Shown: positions 27,850 to 37,767 of the stretch, piece after piece | Layout of the letters: every line of letters starts with the position of its first letter | Numbering within the stretch: position 1 is the first letter of the stretch | NCBI GenBank assembly: GCA_030295365.1 | Contig: AP027062.1 | Coordinates: 764,001 to 828,000, forward strand | Length of the DNA: 64,000 nt | Source: Candidatus Rickettsia kotlanii | Lineage (GTDB): Bacteria > Pseudomonadota > Alphaproteobacteria > Rickettsiales > Rickettsiaceae | Direction of reading: 5' to 3' | Notes under the pieces: model-generated | Seen by the model: the letters and a program-made list of their open reading frames with translations, nothing else | Database searches by the model: none | Told to the model about the DNA's origin: nothing | Position numbers and translations under genes: made by a program

Positions 27850-28810
27850 TCAAAATAAGGATAATTTTACGGTTTTCCTTAGCTTCTCTGTTGTTCTGCA
27901 CTTACTTCTTTTATATTTTTTTCTATTCGGTATGCCGTCACTTTTTGAAAAATTATCGGAAGAGCAAACTATAACTTTTGAAATTTTACCTGTTAGCGAT
28001 AAATCAAATATTATCACTCAGACAAAGCAAAAAGAAGCCCCTATAGAAAACGAAGACGCTAAAAAATCTGAGCAGAGTAAGCCAAAAGAAGAACCGCAAG
28101 ATTTGCCTCAAGAAGAAAAAGCAAAAGAGCCTGAGGCTAAAACAATGGAAGAAAAGCCTAAAATAGAAGAGAAAAAACCTATAGAAGAACCAAAGTCTGA
28201 AGAAGCAAAAGAAGTGTTACCTGAGAAGAAAGAAGAAGTAAAGGAAGAAAAACCTAAAGAAGAAGAAAAAAAACAAGCGGAAGAAAAGAAGAAGCCCGAA
28301 GAAAAGAAAGAGAAAACGAAACCGGCTGAGAAACCTAAAGAGGTGAAGAAAAAAGAGCCTAAAACCGATGAGCTTGATTCTTTGCTGAAGAATTTAGAGC
28401 AATCTTCGGAAGGGGATAATGTAAAATCTAATAAGCATCAAAGGTCACAAAAAGCTGATAATGCACAAGAAGCTAAAGGGGTTTATACGGATGGGTTGCC
28501 TCTTTCCGATGGTGAAACATCTTTGATAAAAAGACAGATTGAAAGACATTGGAGTAATGTACCGGCAGGAGTTAGAGGTAATAATAAGGTAAAAGTCATT
28601 ATTAGTATTACGCTCGATAAAGCAGGTAATGTTGAGCAGGCAAAGATTAATAAAAAAATCTGTCCTAATATTCCGGCTAGTGTTTGTGAAGCTTTGGCGG
28701 ATAATGCAATTAGAGCGGTATGGCAAGCAAGTCCTATCGAAAACCTTGACTCTACACGCTTTAACTATTGGAAAGAGATTAATTTGAGCTTTGATCCAAG
28801 TAAATTGTAG
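27839..28810 (+). CDS. tolA: TolA-like protein with TonB C-terminal domain
   Basis: It links the inner-membrane TolQR motor to the periplasm. The 323-residue protein has a short cytoplasmic start, one membrane helix (VFLSFSVVLHLLLLYFFLFG), a long Lys/Glu/Pro-rich helical region at about residues 60-185, and a C-terminal TolA/TonB domain with LIKRQIERHWSNVPAGV and KVKVIISITLDKAGNVEQAK. It is less conserved than TolQR, as is normal. The third gene of the operon, with an 11-bp overlap. tolB and pal are not adjacent. Confidence 0.85.
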   Translation: MKSNQNKDNFTVFLSFSVVLHLLLLYFFLFGMPSLFEKLSEEQTITFEILPVSDKSNIITQTKQKEAPIENEDAKKSEQSKPKEEPQDLPQEEKAKEPEAKTMEEKPKIEEKKPIEEPKSEEAKEVLPEKKEEVKEEKPKEEEKKQAEEKKKPEEKKEKTKPAEKPKEVKKKEPKTDELDSLLKNLEQSSEGDNVKSNKHQRSQKADNAQEAKGVYTDGLPLSDGETSLIKRQIERHWSNVPAGVRGNNKVKVIISITLDKAGNVEQAKINKKICPNIPASVCEALADNAIRAVWQASPIENLDSTRFNYWKEINLSFDPSKL

Positions 28811-28813
28811 GTT

Positions 28814-28874
28814 GGGCCATTGCCTGCGTGGCAATCTCATGAAATAATAACAAACTCCTAAGATTGTTGTGTCA
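28814..28874. repeat. Family A repeat, truncated copy
   Basis: It retains only the central part: ggccattgcctgcgtggcaatctcatgaaataataacaaactcctaagattg, followed by a diverged tail. It lies immediately after tolA. Confidence 0.65.
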
Positions 28875-28881
28875 TGCTACT

Positions 28882-29400
28882 CATATTCTGAAGGTAATAA
28901 ATCCGTAGGGATGTCTTTGTTCATAAAACTTAGTTATTATGTTTACTATTTGTAAATAAAAAAACTCTATAACTTTGTCTATTAAAATTACATTTAGTTC
29001 ACAAAGTTTTAAGAGCAGGATAAGTAAATAATAAATACATGGTATAAATTTAGACTGAAATGAACTATCTATCATAGGGCATAATATTTTGCATGTTTTA
29101 TAATATGCATAACCATAGAAAAAAACGCATATAGTAGCTTAAAGCTATATATATTAGTCTGCCTTGAAAATGTGCCATCCCAAAAAGATACTATAATAAC
29201 AGCTAATAAAATCTGCTGTTTTGGTAAAAGATTTTGTAATGTTCTTTTTATAAAAACCCTCGAAAGAATACTGCCTCAGCCATACAAACGAAAAAGAAAT
29301 ATTGTTGTAATGAGAAAAATGTAGGTGATAGTTAAGGATGACATATAAACCTTTATAAAAAACTATTTTTAATATATAGTTACTTTTTAGCATTAACAAT
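28882..29400 (-). pseudogene. Possible decayed membrane-protein gene
   Basis: This otherwise empty 600-bp gap holds minus-strand open pieces: FSHYNNISFSFVWLRQYSFE, FYKKNITKSFTKTADFISCY and SIFLGWHIFKAD, then after stops ICVFFYGYAYYKTCKILC and a hydrophobic IPCIYYLLILLLKLCELNVI. A frame change would lead to a possible ending NKDIPTDLLPSEYE. The pieces look like a broken hydrophobic protein, but there is no recognisable family and the evidence is weak. Confidence 0.25.
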
Positions 29401-29438
29401 AGTAAAGTTATTACATATAGAGATAATGGGACGATTTT

Positions 29439-30146
29439 ATGAAAGATATAGAATATTGGGAAAAATTTTTTAAAAGCTGTAAATATTCAGATAAATTAAT
29501 CGAAAGGCTTTTATTTTTAAATACCCAAGTAAAACAACCTATCAATATTAGAGAAGTTAAAAAAGGTATTTATTATGCTCGTAAATATCATGGTGAACAA
29601 ATGCGTCAATCAGGTGACCCTTATTATTCTCATCCAATCGCAGTAACAATTATGGTAGCGGAATTTGTAGCAAAAGAAGTGCCTAAACTCTTTACTTTTA
29701 GAATGCTACAAGCTGCATTACTTCATGATACTATTGAAGATACTGCACTTACTGAAGAAATGATTAGCAATATTTTTGATGAAGAAGTAGCAAGACATGT
29801 AGCAGGTCTAACTAGAATTAAACCTTGGGGAAAAATAAGTAGCGAGGAAAGTCTTATTTTATTAATTAAACAAAAAAGATACGATACTGCTCTTATAAAA
29901 CTTTTTGATAGAATACATAATTTACAAACTCTGGAAGCAAAATCGCCTGAAAAAGCTCATAAAATAATTAAAGAGACATTAAAAAGCTTTTTAGCGTTAA
30001 GTGAAATACTTGAAATACCTTCAGTTTCAGAGCTTATATATGCTGAATGTTATAAAAATAATTTAAAATTTAATATAAATTCTACTTTTAATAAAATTAT
30101 GAACTTCGACTCGTTTCCATTTTTTCAAAATAAGTTACTCCCATAA
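29439..30146 (+). CDS. HD-domain SpoT-like protein (putative ppGpp hydrolase)
   Basis: The 235-residue protein matches only the N-terminal hydrolase half of RelA/SpoT. ARKYHGEQMRQSGDPYYSHPI (about residues 47-67) corresponds to the conserved 'A...H.GQ.RKSGEPYI.HP' region, LLHDTIEDTALTEEMI contains the HD metal motif with the ED pair, and VAGLTRIKPWGKISSEESL and FDRIHNLQTLEAKSPEKAHK complete it. No synthetase, TGS or ACT domain follows. Split or single-domain spoT genes are known in Rickettsia. The 3' end overlaps the convergent MFS gene by 50 bp, and the last residues (FDSFPFFQNKLLP) may be derived from that overlap. Confidence 0.8.
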   Translation: MKDIEYWEKFFKSCKYSDKLIERLLFLNTQVKQPINIREVKKGIYYARKYHGEQMRQSGDPYYSHPIAVTIMVAEFVAKEVPKLFTFRMLQAALLHDTIEDTALTEEMISNIFDEEVARHVAGLTRIKPWGKISSEESLILLIKQKRYDTALIKLFDRIHNLQTLEAKSPEKAHKIIKETLKSFLALSEILEIPSVSELIYAECYKNNLKFNINSTFNKIMNFDSFPFFQNKLLP

Positions 30147-31413
30147 AAAAAGTTATACCTACCGGAATGAAAATTAAAAATAATCCCCAATATCCTAGAT
30201 AATTGGTAATATAAACTAAACCGAATGACGTTATAATATAAGTAAATAATTTTGCTATTGCACTTAGCATACTAGTATATGTAAATCTCTTAAAAACCGG
30301 AAAATATTTATAAAATATAGGAGCTGCCGGTACGTGGTCAAATACGAATAATGCAGCTAAACATTGAAAAATAAAAATATATAAAGGAGTAGGGTTATAA
30401 TTTAACATTATGGGAAAAAAAATGAGAGAGGTAAAAAATAGATATAATTTTACCTTTAGAATTTTTAAAGGATGGATTTTATAGCTAATAAATGCCAGAC
30501 CGATAATACCGAGTAAATCTATTATAGATACCCAAAAATTTTGATTTATAATTTGATTTGGAGTAAATCCGCATTCTCTTTTTAATATATCACCACAATA
30601 TATATATACGAAATAAAAACACGGTGGCCTAGCACACTGGATAAAGAAATACCAAATAGAAGTGGTGTTTGGAACTTTTTGATCTAGAATATCTTTGTCA
30701 ATTTCTTCAAGCATAATATTATTTTCTTGAAGTCTTAGTTTTAATTTGTTTCTTTTATTTGAAAATGCATCTGCTTCTTTTAAACTAGTCCTTGCAATAG
30801 TACCTACAAAAGCGATAGTTGCACCAACGAAAAAGGCTATACGCCAACTTGATTCATGGTGATAAATATTTTGATTAGTAAAAATTGATGCAATACCTAG
30901 TGCCACCGTAGTGCCTACGGCAGAAAATATGGTTATAATTGTTACTAATGGATATTGTATAGGAGGAGATGAATTTTCGGTTAAGTACAGCTCTGCACCT
31001 CGTGCTTCTGCGGTTGCTGACATACCCTGAATTATACGACATATAGTAAGAATCCAAGAGGCTGTTATACCTATCTGTGCATATGTTGGCATGCTGCCTA
31101 TAATCACACAAGTAATAGCCATTAATAGGGTAGTTAAAACAACCACAATCTTACGTCCAAAATGATCGCCTATATACCCAAATATTAATGCTCCTATAGG
31201 CCTTAGCAAATAGGTAGAACAGAAAGAAAAGGCAGTAAGCAATGAAAAAGTGAAAGGATCATATTCCGGAAAAAATAAATTATTTAAAAGCACCGCCATA
31301 TGCACATAAAGCATAAGGTCAAAATACTCTAGAAATGTACCTATAGAAAGTAATCCGACTGCTTGTTTTTGTTCTGTATTTAAACTTCTTTGTTCTTTTT
31401 CGTAGCCTAACAT
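30097..31413 (-). CDS. MFS transporter (ProP-like)
   Basis: The 438-residue inner-membrane protein has about 12 hydrophobic segments. The MFS loop 2-3 motif is visible (GALIFGYIGDHFGRKIVVVL, about residues 76-95), as are SIGTFLEYFDLMLYVHMAVL near the start and ICRIIQGMSATAEARGAELY. This pattern belongs to the metabolite:H+ symporter group that includes ProP and alpha-ketoglutarate permease. Rickettsiae carry many ProP paralogues and the substrate cannot be assigned. The 3' end overlaps the HD-domain gene on the other strand. Confidence 0.88.
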   Translation of the reverse strand: MLGYEKEQRSLNTEQKQAVGLLSIGTFLEYFDLMLYVHMAVLLNNLFFPEYDPFTFSLLTAFSFCSTYLLRPIGALIFGYIGDHFGRKIVVVLTTLLMAITCVIIGSMPTYAQIGITASWILTICRIIQGMSATAEARGAELYLTENSSPPIQYPLVTIITIFSAVGTTVALGIASIFTNQNIYHHESSWRIAFFVGATIAFVGTIARTSLKEADAFSNKRNKLKLRLQENNIMLEEIDKDILDQKVPNTTSIWYFFIQCARPPCFYFVYIYCGDILKRECGFTPNQIINQNFWVSIIDLLGIIGLAFISYKIHPLKILKVKLYLFFTSLIFFPIMLNYNPTPLYIFIFQCLAALFVFDHVPAAPIFYKYFPVFKRFTYTSMLSAIAKLFTYIITSFGLVYITNYLGYWGLFLIFIPVGITFFMGVTYFEKMETSRSS

Positions 31414-31570
31414 AACCTTTATATATTAATTAGATTATAAAATAAGCTATACTGCTTTTGATTCAAAGTCAATAAAGGATTAAGAATTTTTAATAAATAT
31501 TTAATAAATATTGTTAAAATATTTATATTTAGGTTATATAAAGTTATCTAACTTAAAATTTTCAAATTAT

Positions 31571-33106
31571 CTATTTTTCTCTGAAAGCTTTAAATGCAGT
31601 ATCAATAACGGGATCAAGTAAATATCTAAGTAGTGTCCTAGTACCTGTTACGATTTGTACCTCAGCTTGCATACCGGGGTGTAATTCAAGATTTTTAACT
31701 TTAGCAACTTTGTTAAATTCATCCATATCAATTTCAACTCTTGCAATATAATAATTATCTTGCTGTTGTCCCGGATGCTGTCTTTCATCTTGTACGATAT
31801 CGGGAGATATGCTTACTACTTTACCGGTAAATGTTGGAGTTGTTCTTGATTTAAATGCACTGAAACGTATTTTTGCAACTAATCCCTCATGTACTGAGTC
31901 AATGTTTTTTTGAAATACCTTTGCTTCTATTATTAATGGGTCATTAGTTGGCGAAATTTCCATAATAGGTTGTCCGTGACTTATAACACCGCCTATTGTA
32001 TGATATTTTAAATTATTAACTATACCGTCAACAGGTGATCTGATTATCACACGATTAAGCGAATCCGTCAGGGCATTATATTTTTCTTTAAGAGATGCAG
32101 TTTGTACTTGAGCTTCACGAAGCTCTGTTAAAGTCCGTTCAGTGTATTTATTTTGTTGATTTATAATTTTAATTTGAGTTTCGGTAATAGCATGGCGTAT
32201 TCCTGCTATTTCGGCTTCAGTTGTTGCAACATCGCTTTTTGAAGCGGCAACTTTTGCCTCTTGGTCTAATAAGGCTGCTTTTTGTACAAAGCCTTTTTCT
32301 TTTAACGTTCTTAAAGCTTTTAAACGGTCTTGATAAACTTCAGCAGTTTTGGAGGCGGCAACTTTTTTTGCTTCTAAACCTTCAATTTTTTTCTCAAGTT
32401 GAGCAATATTTTGATGTAATGCATCTTTCTCTGAGTTATATACTTCTTTTCTAGATCTAAATAAATTTTCCTGCGTATGAATTATTTTAGCTACTTCCGG
32501 TAAATTGATATCCTGCATTAGAAAATCAGAGAATTCAATTTGTTCTAAATTATCATGTTCGGCAATTAAACGATTTTCAGTTGCTAAAAAATTACGGTAC
32601 TGACCAAGAATATTTTCATATTCGCTTTTTATTCTAGTTTCTTCAAGCTCTATTAATTTATCGCCTGCTTTGACTTTATCACCTTGCTTCACATAAATAG
32701 CATTGATTATTCCGCCTTCATGATGTTGAATCGTTTTTTTATTTGTGCTTGGTATTACGATACCGACAGCTACAGCACCACTATCAAGCGGAGCAAGAGC
32801 CGACCATAATCCGCCTATTAATACTAAAAAGATCATAACATAAATACCGAAAAGTATAGGTGACCTTGCAGCTTGGGCTACGTTATTACGATCTTTATCA
32901 GTTTTCTTAGTAATAAAATTAACAAACCTATCAAGTTTTACTAATAAGAATTCTATAGCATGAGAGGTTTTCTTTAATGTAGTATTTATTAAAGCTTTAC
33001 GTTTAGAACTGTGACCTTTAAGGTTTAACGTATTTTCTCTTAAGGACAATAATTGTTTTAATTGTTCTGGAGTAATTTGAGGTTTATTGTGTTTTAAATC
33101 CTGCAT
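31571..33106 (-). CDS. aprE: Type I secretion membrane-fusion protein (HlyD/AprE family)
   Basis: The periplasmic adaptor connects the ABC exporter to a TolC-type outer-membrane channel. The 511-residue protein has a membrane helix (SPILFGIYVMIFLVLIGGLWSALAP-type sequence, about residues 83-107), the lipoyl half-motif KTIQHHEGGIINAIYVKQGD, a long coiled coil (about 200-340) and the closing RSPVDGIVNNLKYHTIGGVI. The C-terminal ARVEIDMDEF and HPGMQAEVQIVTGTRTLLRY are the type I HlyD signature. The ABC partner is next upstream on the same strand. Confidence 0.92.
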   Translation of the reverse strand: MQDLKHNKPQITPEQLKQLLSLRENTLNLKGHSSKRKALINTTLKKTSHAIEFLLVKLDRFVNFITKKTDKDRNNVAQAARSPILFGIYVMIFLVLIGGLWSALAPLDSGAVAVGIVIPSTNKKTIQHHEGGIINAIYVKQGDKVKAGDKLIELEETRIKSEYENILGQYRNFLATENRLIAEHDNLEQIEFSDFLMQDINLPEVAKIIHTQENLFRSRKEVYNSEKDALHQNIAQLEKKIEGLEAKKVAASKTAEVYQDRLKALRTLKEKGFVQKAALLDQEAKVAASKSDVATTEAEIAGIRHAITETQIKIINQQNKYTERTLTELREAQVQTASLKEKYNALTDSLNRVIIRSPVDGIVNNLKYHTIGGVISHGQPIMEISPTNDPLIIEAKVFQKNIDSVHEGLVAKIRFSAFKSRTTPTFTGKVVSISPDIVQDERQHPGQQQDNYYIARVEIDMDEFNKVAKVKNLELHPGMQAEVQIVTGTRTLLRYLLDPVIDTAFKAFREK

Positions 33107-33151
33107 AATATTTAATCATTATTATATTTAGTCAGTATTGTTTATATTTTG

Positions 33152-33243
33152 CGTTATTGCGAGGACATAACGTAGTAATTGACTAAGCAATCTCGATAGA
33201 ATTCATGAGATTGCCACGCTCACTAACGTTCGCTTGCAATGAT
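33152..33243. repeat. Family A palindromic repeat, copy 9
   Basis: gcgttattgcgaggacataacg ... gttcgcttgcaatgat. It lies between the two type I secretion genes and is followed at 33262-33288 by half of a family C arm (caatcaagtcacgatatgac). Confidence 0.82.
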
Positions 33244-33290
33244 AATTTGGAAGCTACGCAACAATGCCAATCAAGTCACGATATGACACT

Positions 33291-35045
33291 TTAGTTATTA
33301 ATATGAATTGTACCGCTTGTTAAAGTTTTAAAGTGTTTTTGGATTTCTTCTTCCGTTCCGTAAACTGCAACGGCTCCATCCTGTAATATTAGAATTTTAT
33401 CAACAACGGATAATACGGATGGTCTATGTGAAATTACAAGAACTGCTATTCCTTTAAGTTTTGCTTGTTGTAAGGCAGTTGCAAGGGCAACTTCACCTGC
33501 CTCATCTAAATTAGCATTAGGCTCATCTAAAATGATGAGTTTTGGATTACCGTAAAAAGCTCTAGCAAGCCCAATACGCTGTCTTTGACCACCTGATAGA
33601 TTAGAGCCTGCAGGACCAATATCAGAATCATAACCGTCAGGGAACCTTAATATCATTTCATGAGCTCCGGCTATTTTAGCTGCTTCAATAACTTTTTGCG
33701 GATCGGCATCTTCTTCCATTCTAGCTATATTTTGTTTAATACTACCGCTAAAAAGTTCTATTCCTTGAGGAAGATAGCCGACATGTCTACCAAAATCTTC
33801 TCTATTCCAACGATAAATTTCAGCGCTATCTAAACGTACGGAACCTGATGATTCTTTCCAGACCCCGACTATGATTTTAGCTAAAGTCGATTTTCCTGTA
33901 GCCGAAGGACCGATAATTGCTAAAACTTCGCCCGGTTGTACTGCAAAACTAACGCCTTTTAAGATATATTTTGGTACGGGAGGTTGCGGTAAATGTTGCG
34001 GTATAGGGTGAGCATAATAAATATTTTCAACAGTAAGATGACCATCAACGTTCGGAATTGGCATCGTTTCGTCTCTAGAAGAATAAGTGTTAAATAAATT
34101 ATTAATATTTTTGTATGATTTAATAGCACCGCTCATACTTTTCCATAAATCAATAGCATTATCGAAAGGAGCAAGAGCTCTACCGACTATGATAGAACTC
34201 ATAATCATATTACCGGGAGTCATATCTGCACTGTGAGATTTTACAACAATGTAAGCACCGACTCCGGTAACAGCCATTTGCATTATATTACGGATAAACC
34301 TTGAAAAGTTAGAAATAACACCGTTACGATAGCTAGCAACCGATTGCTTACCAAGTGCTAATATGTTAAATTTATGCCAATTTTTTGTAACATTCTTCAT
34401 CATTCCCATTGCTTCAATTGTTTCTGCATTTCTGTTTGCAATATCGGCTTGTGTCATACCTTTTATTGAAAATTCGGTAGCTTCACCGAGCGTTCTATTA
34501 GTAGCTGCAGCGTTAAAGAAAGCAGTTGAAACTATTATAATTGCACCAAAAACGGTAATAAGACCGATATATGGATGAATTGAAAAAATAACCACAATAT
34601 AGATAAGGCTCCAAGGAGCATCGAATAAAGTATTAATTCCAGTACTTGTTAAGAATGTTTTGACGGTTTGAAAATCACGTAATAATTGGCTAGAACCCAT
34701 ATTTGTTCGTGTCGCAGCTGCAGAAATTGAAGAAGCAAAAATTACGGGAGCTACTGTCCTATCAAGCCATTCTCCTACCTTTATAAGTGTAAAAGAACGA
34801 GCAATTTGTAATAATCCGTAAACAAAATAAATATATGCGATTATTATTGATAAAAATAATAATGTTTGTAGATTACCGCTTCCAAGGACTCTATCAAGAA
34901 CTTGTAGTGAGTAAAGAGGAGTAATTAACATTAGTAAGTTGATTACAAAAGCAAACCAAAAGACTATCCAAAAAACTGTTCTACATTCGCCTAATGCTAT
35001 TGCTAGCGGGTTTTTTTTATTTAGATTATTATTTTTATTATCCAT
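33291..35045 (-). CDS. aprD: Type I secretion ABC transporter, AprD/PrtD family
   Basis: A half-transporter that exports a protein substrate through the HlyD partner. The 584-residue protein has an N-terminal membrane domain (FWIVFWFAFVINLLMLITPLYSLQVLDRVLGSG-type start) and a C-terminal ATPase: Walker A GPSATGKST (about residues 378-386), signature LSGGQRQRIGLARAF, Walker B KLIILDEPNANLD and the H-loop ISHRPS. No N-terminal C39 peptidase is seen, consistent with substrates carrying uncleaved C-terminal signals. The substrate and TolC are not encoded nearby. Confidence 0.93.
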   Translation of the reverse strand: MDNKNNNLNKKNPLAIALGECRTVFWIVFWFAFVINLLMLITPLYSLQVLDRVLGSGNLQTLLFLSIIIAYIYFVYGLLQIARSFTLIKVGEWLDRTVAPVIFASSISAAATRTNMGSSQLLRDFQTVKTFLTSTGINTLFDAPWSLIYIVVIFSIHPYIGLITVFGAIIIVSTAFFNAAATNRTLGEATEFSIKGMTQADIANRNAETIEAMGMMKNVTKNWHKFNILALGKQSVASYRNGVISNFSRFIRNIMQMAVTGVGAYIVVKSHSADMTPGNMIMSSIIVGRALAPFDNAIDLWKSMSGAIKSYKNINNLFNTYSSRDETMPIPNVDGHLTVENIYYAHPIPQHLPQPPVPKYILKGVSFAVQPGEVLAIIGPSATGKSTLAKIIVGVWKESSGSVRLDSAEIYRWNREDFGRHVGYLPQGIELFSGSIKQNIARMEEDADPQKVIEAAKIAGAHEMILRFPDGYDSDIGPAGSNLSGGQRQRIGLARAFYGNPKLIILDEPNANLDEAGEVALATALQQAKLKGIAVLVISHRPSVLSVVDKILILQDGAVAVYGTEEEIQKHFKTLTSGTIHINN

Positions 35046-35055
35046 ATTAGTTATA

Positions 35056-36072
35056 TTATAAATAATTATTAATTAATTCTTCAGCAATTTGAACACCGTT
35101 TAAAGCTGCTCCTTTACGTAAGTTATCACATGTGATCCATAGATTTATCGTATTATCTCTACTTACGTCATCTCTAATGCGGGAGACATATACGGCATCT
35201 TCACCTGCCACTTCAACCGGTGAGATATACGCAAGGTAATTATTATTGGAAATTGTAACAATTCCATCGGCATCTTGTAATATTTCTTCGACTTCTTTAG
35301 CATCAATTTTGTCGTTAAATTCTATGTTAACCGATATAGAATGACCGATAAATACCGGGACTCTAACAGAAGTAACGCTAGCTTTAAAGTGATGACCTAT
35401 AATTTTGTTTAGTTCAGAAGCAATTTTTGCTTCTTCACTTGTATAGCCATCTTTATTTAAATCACCTATATGAGGAAAAAGATTAAATGCAATCTGTTTT
35501 GGAAATGTCTTAGGATCATTCTCTCCAAAAACATATTTAGATTTTGTTTGGTCGTAGAGTTCGTCCATTCCTGCTTTGCCTGCTCCTGATACTGATTGAT
35601 AAGTAGATATCACTACTCTTTTAATCTTTATTTCATTATCTAGCGGTTTTAATACTACTGCAAGCGGAATGACAATACAGTTAGGGTTAGCTATGATATT
35701 TTTAGTATTAAACTCTTTAAGTGTTGATAAATTAACCTCAGGTACAATTAATGGCACTTGATTATCAACTCTAAAAAGTGAGGATTTATCAATAACTACA
35801 CAATTACTAGCAGTAGCTTTTGGTATAAATTCTTTTGAAACTTCTGAACCTGCACAAAAAAAAGCAATATCGATATCGTCAAAATGTAAACTTTTTAAAC
35901 TATTAATTTGTAGTATTTTTTCTCCAAAGCTTACTGCTCGCCCTAGAGAGCTATCTGAAGCTATAGCATAAACTTTATTAATGGGGAAATTACGTTCAGC
36001 TAGAATACTTAGAGTTTCACGCCCTATATTTCCTGTAGCTCCGATTACTGCAATATTGTATTTTTTAGTCAT
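35056..36072 (-). CDS. asd: Aspartate-semialdehyde dehydrogenase
   Basis: It reduces aspartyl phosphate to aspartate semialdehyde, the branch leading to diaminopimelate for peptidoglycan. The 338-residue protein has the NADP motif [13 protein letters not shown] (residues 9-21), the catalytic Cys in [14 protein letters not shown] (near residue 132) and [18 protein letters not shown] with the active His. Its start overlaps the upstream HIT gene by 8 bp, and it is followed 10 bp later by the ABC gene. Confidence 0.95.
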   Translation of the reverse strand: MTKKYNIAVIGATGNIGRETLSILAERNFPINKVYAIASDSSLGRAVSFGEKILQINSLKSLHFDDIDIAFFCAGSEVSKEFIPKATASNCVVIDKSSLFRVDNQVPLIVPEVNLSTLKEFNTKNIIANPNCIVIPLAVVLKPLDNEIKIKRVVISTYQSVSGAGKAGMDELYDQTKSKYVFGENDPKTFPKQIAFNLFPHIGDLNKDGYTSEEAKIASELNKIIGHHFKASVTSVRVPVFIGHSISVNIEFNDKIDAKEVEEILQDADGIVTISNNNYLAYISPVEVAGEDAVYVSRIRDDVSRDNTINLWITCDNLRKGAALNGVQIAEELINNYL

Positions 36073-36427
36073 TATTTATTAATCCGATGAGTTTTTCACC
36101 TCCGATAATATGGAAATGGAAATGAAAAATAGTTTGTCCCGATTTCTCTCCTTTATTAGTTATTAAACGATAACCGTCTTTATCTAAACCTGCTTCATTT
36201 GCTATATCAGAAAGTTTAGCAAAAAAATGTTTTATTTCGTCTATAGAAGCTTTAGAGATGAAATCGGCGTAATCTATATATTCGTTTTTAGGTATAACGA
36301 TAATATGTACAGGTGCTACGGGTGCTATATCTTTGAATGCTAAAATTTGTGCGTCTTCATAAATTATTTCTGCTGGAAGATTTTTACTTATGATTTTTGC
36401 AAAAACATTTTCTTTATTATACATCAT
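36065..36427 (-). CDS. HIT-family (HINT-type) nucleotide-binding protein
   Basis: A 120-residue purine nucleotide hydrolase or phosphoramidase. The typical start is [20 protein letters not shown], with [19 protein letters not shown] in the middle and the histidine triad in [15 protein letters not shown] (about residues 98-112). It is translationally coupled to asd through an 8-bp overlap. Confidence 0.94.
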   Translation of the reverse strand: MMYNKENVFAKIISKNLPAEIIYEDAQILAFKDIAPVAPVHIIVIPKNEYIDYADFISKASIDEIKHFFAKLSDIANEAGLDKDGYRLITNKGEKSGQTIFHFHFHIIGGEKLIGLINND

Positions 36428-36476
36428 TTATTCCTGTTAAAAGCTTTATTGTATGGCTTGATTTTTCGTCATTACA

Positions 36477-36586
36477 AGTAAAAAATGTAAGTTTTGATGA
36501 AGCAATTTAGTAAGAAATGCTAATTTTAGCATTTCTTTAATTTTTTTTCTGGATTGCCGTGCAGTCTACGGCTGCTCGCAATGACG
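36477..36586. repeat. Family A repeat, long variant
   Basis: cgtcattacaagtaaaaaatgtaagt ... a centre with atgctaattttagcat ... gcagtctacggctgctcgcaatgacg. The inner inverted repeat is shared with the 25858 copy, defining a subgroup. Confidence 0.82.
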
Positions 36587-36614
36587 ATTTAATATTTATG
36601 AAACCACGTTTCTG

Positions 36615-36968
36615 TTAAACCAGCATACTACGTTTTAGAAATTTTAACTCAGCCTCAATTCTAGAGTTGGCAGTTATTATATCTTCTAGTCGGTAATTAT
36701 TTCTTTTTAAATAATTTTCTCTAATATCTGAAGCAAAACAGCCGAAGCCTAATATTAAGACTATCTTAAATATAAACTTTAACTCTTCGATATTAATTGC
36801 CGTAACGATTATATTCGCTATTACGGCAATAGCAACAACTAACCACATTTTATGGTATAATGCCCAAAATATACTTAAAAGAGCCGCTATCCATGAAAAG
36901 CCTTCTTCAATAACAATAAAATTATTATTTTTTTGTGTGGAGTTAATGTATACTGCGTATATATTCAT
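36615..36968 (-). CDS. DUF2628 domain membrane protein
   Basis: The 117-residue protein has the family core FSWIAALLSIFWALYHKMWL (about residues 24-43), then two hydrophobic segments (VVAIAVIANIIVTAINI and FIFKIVLILGFGCFASDI). The C-terminus is charged and helical (ANSRIEAELKFLKRSML). Its function is unknown. It is transcribed away from hslVU. Confidence 0.78.
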   Translation of the reverse strand: MNIYAVYINSTQKNNNFIVIEEGFSWIAALLSIFWALYHKMWLVVAIAVIANIIVTAINIEELKFIFKIVLILGFGCFASDIRENYLKRNNYRLEDIITANSRIEAELKFLKRSMLV

Positions 36969-37024
36969 TATTTAAGTTTAAGCCTTGAAAATTCAAGGGA
37001 CAATAATTAATTAAATTGGATTAG

Positions 37025-37166
37025 TCAAGTATACTCGTTTCATTTGGAAGATTGGCTACGTCGTTTTGGTAAGTCCTCGAATGCTCACGTAACATATGCT
37101 CCGCTCCTCGGCTTACAGACTCCTTGCTCTTTTCCAAATTAAACTTTGTTTATTCGTCTACTTAAC
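37025..37166. repeat. Family D repeat, copy 1
   Basis: It starts gtcaagtatactcgtttcattt, runs through ggctacgtcgtttt and gctccgctcctcggcttacagactccttgctct, and closes ccaaattaaactttgtttat. It shares long stretches with elements at 40641, 44682 and 45131. It fills the region upstream of hslV, with no clear promoter recognised inside it. Confidence 0.75.
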
Positions 37167-37218
37167 AGTAATTCTAATAGTACTTAATTAACAACTTAAT
37201 ATCAATAAATTTTATATT

Positions 37219-37767
37219 ATGTCAGATAATTTAGCCTTACACGGCACAACAATACTTTGTTTAAAAAAGAACGAAGAAATAATTATAGCAGCAGATGGAC
37301 AAGTCTCGCATGGTAATACCGTACTAAAATCTACGGCACGAAAACTTCGGACTATAGCAAATAATAAAATTATTGCCGGTTTTGCGGGTTCTACGGCTGA
37401 CGGTCTTGCGTTATTTGAAAAACTTGCAGTAAAGATAGAGCAACATAAGCATAATTTACTTAGAAGTGTAGTTGAGCTTGCAAAAGATTGGCGTAGCGAT
37501 AAATATTTGAGACGTTTGGAAGCAATGATGATTGTTGCTGATCGTAGTCATATATTAATTTTAACCGGTAACGGTGATGTCGTAGAGCCTGAAAATAATG
37601 TTGCAGCAATAGGTTCAGGCGGTTTATTTGCACTATCTGCCGCCCGCGCTCTAATGTCTTACGAGAATAATTTAACTGCTGAAGAAATTGCTTTAAAATC
37701 TATGAATATAGCTGCAGATTTGTGTGTATTTTCTAATCATAATATTATAATGGAAAAAGTTGTATGA
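37219..37767 (+). CDS. hslV: ATP-dependent protease subunit HslV
   Basis: The peptidase half of the HslUV protease. The 182-residue precursor has the proteasome-type processing site [16 protein letters not shown]. Cleavage before TTIL (Thr10) exposes the catalytic threonine. [16 protein letters not shown] and [17 protein letters not shown] are family motifs. The stop overlaps the hslU start by 4 bp. It is a likely RpoH target by analogy, but no consensus promoter was identified. Confidence 0.96.
   Translation: MSDNLALHGTTILCLKKNEEIIIAADGQVSHGNTVLKSTARKLRTIANNKIIAGFAGSTADGLALFEKLAVKIEQHKHNLLRSVVELAKDWRSDKYLRRLEAMMIVADRSHILILTGNGDVVEPENNVAAIGSGGLFALSAARALMSYENNLTAEEIALKSMNIAADLCVFSNHNIIMEKVV

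Noticed and set aside
28445-28840. 131-residue minus-strand open frame
   Set aside because: Antisense to the TonB domain of tolA. Chance open frame.
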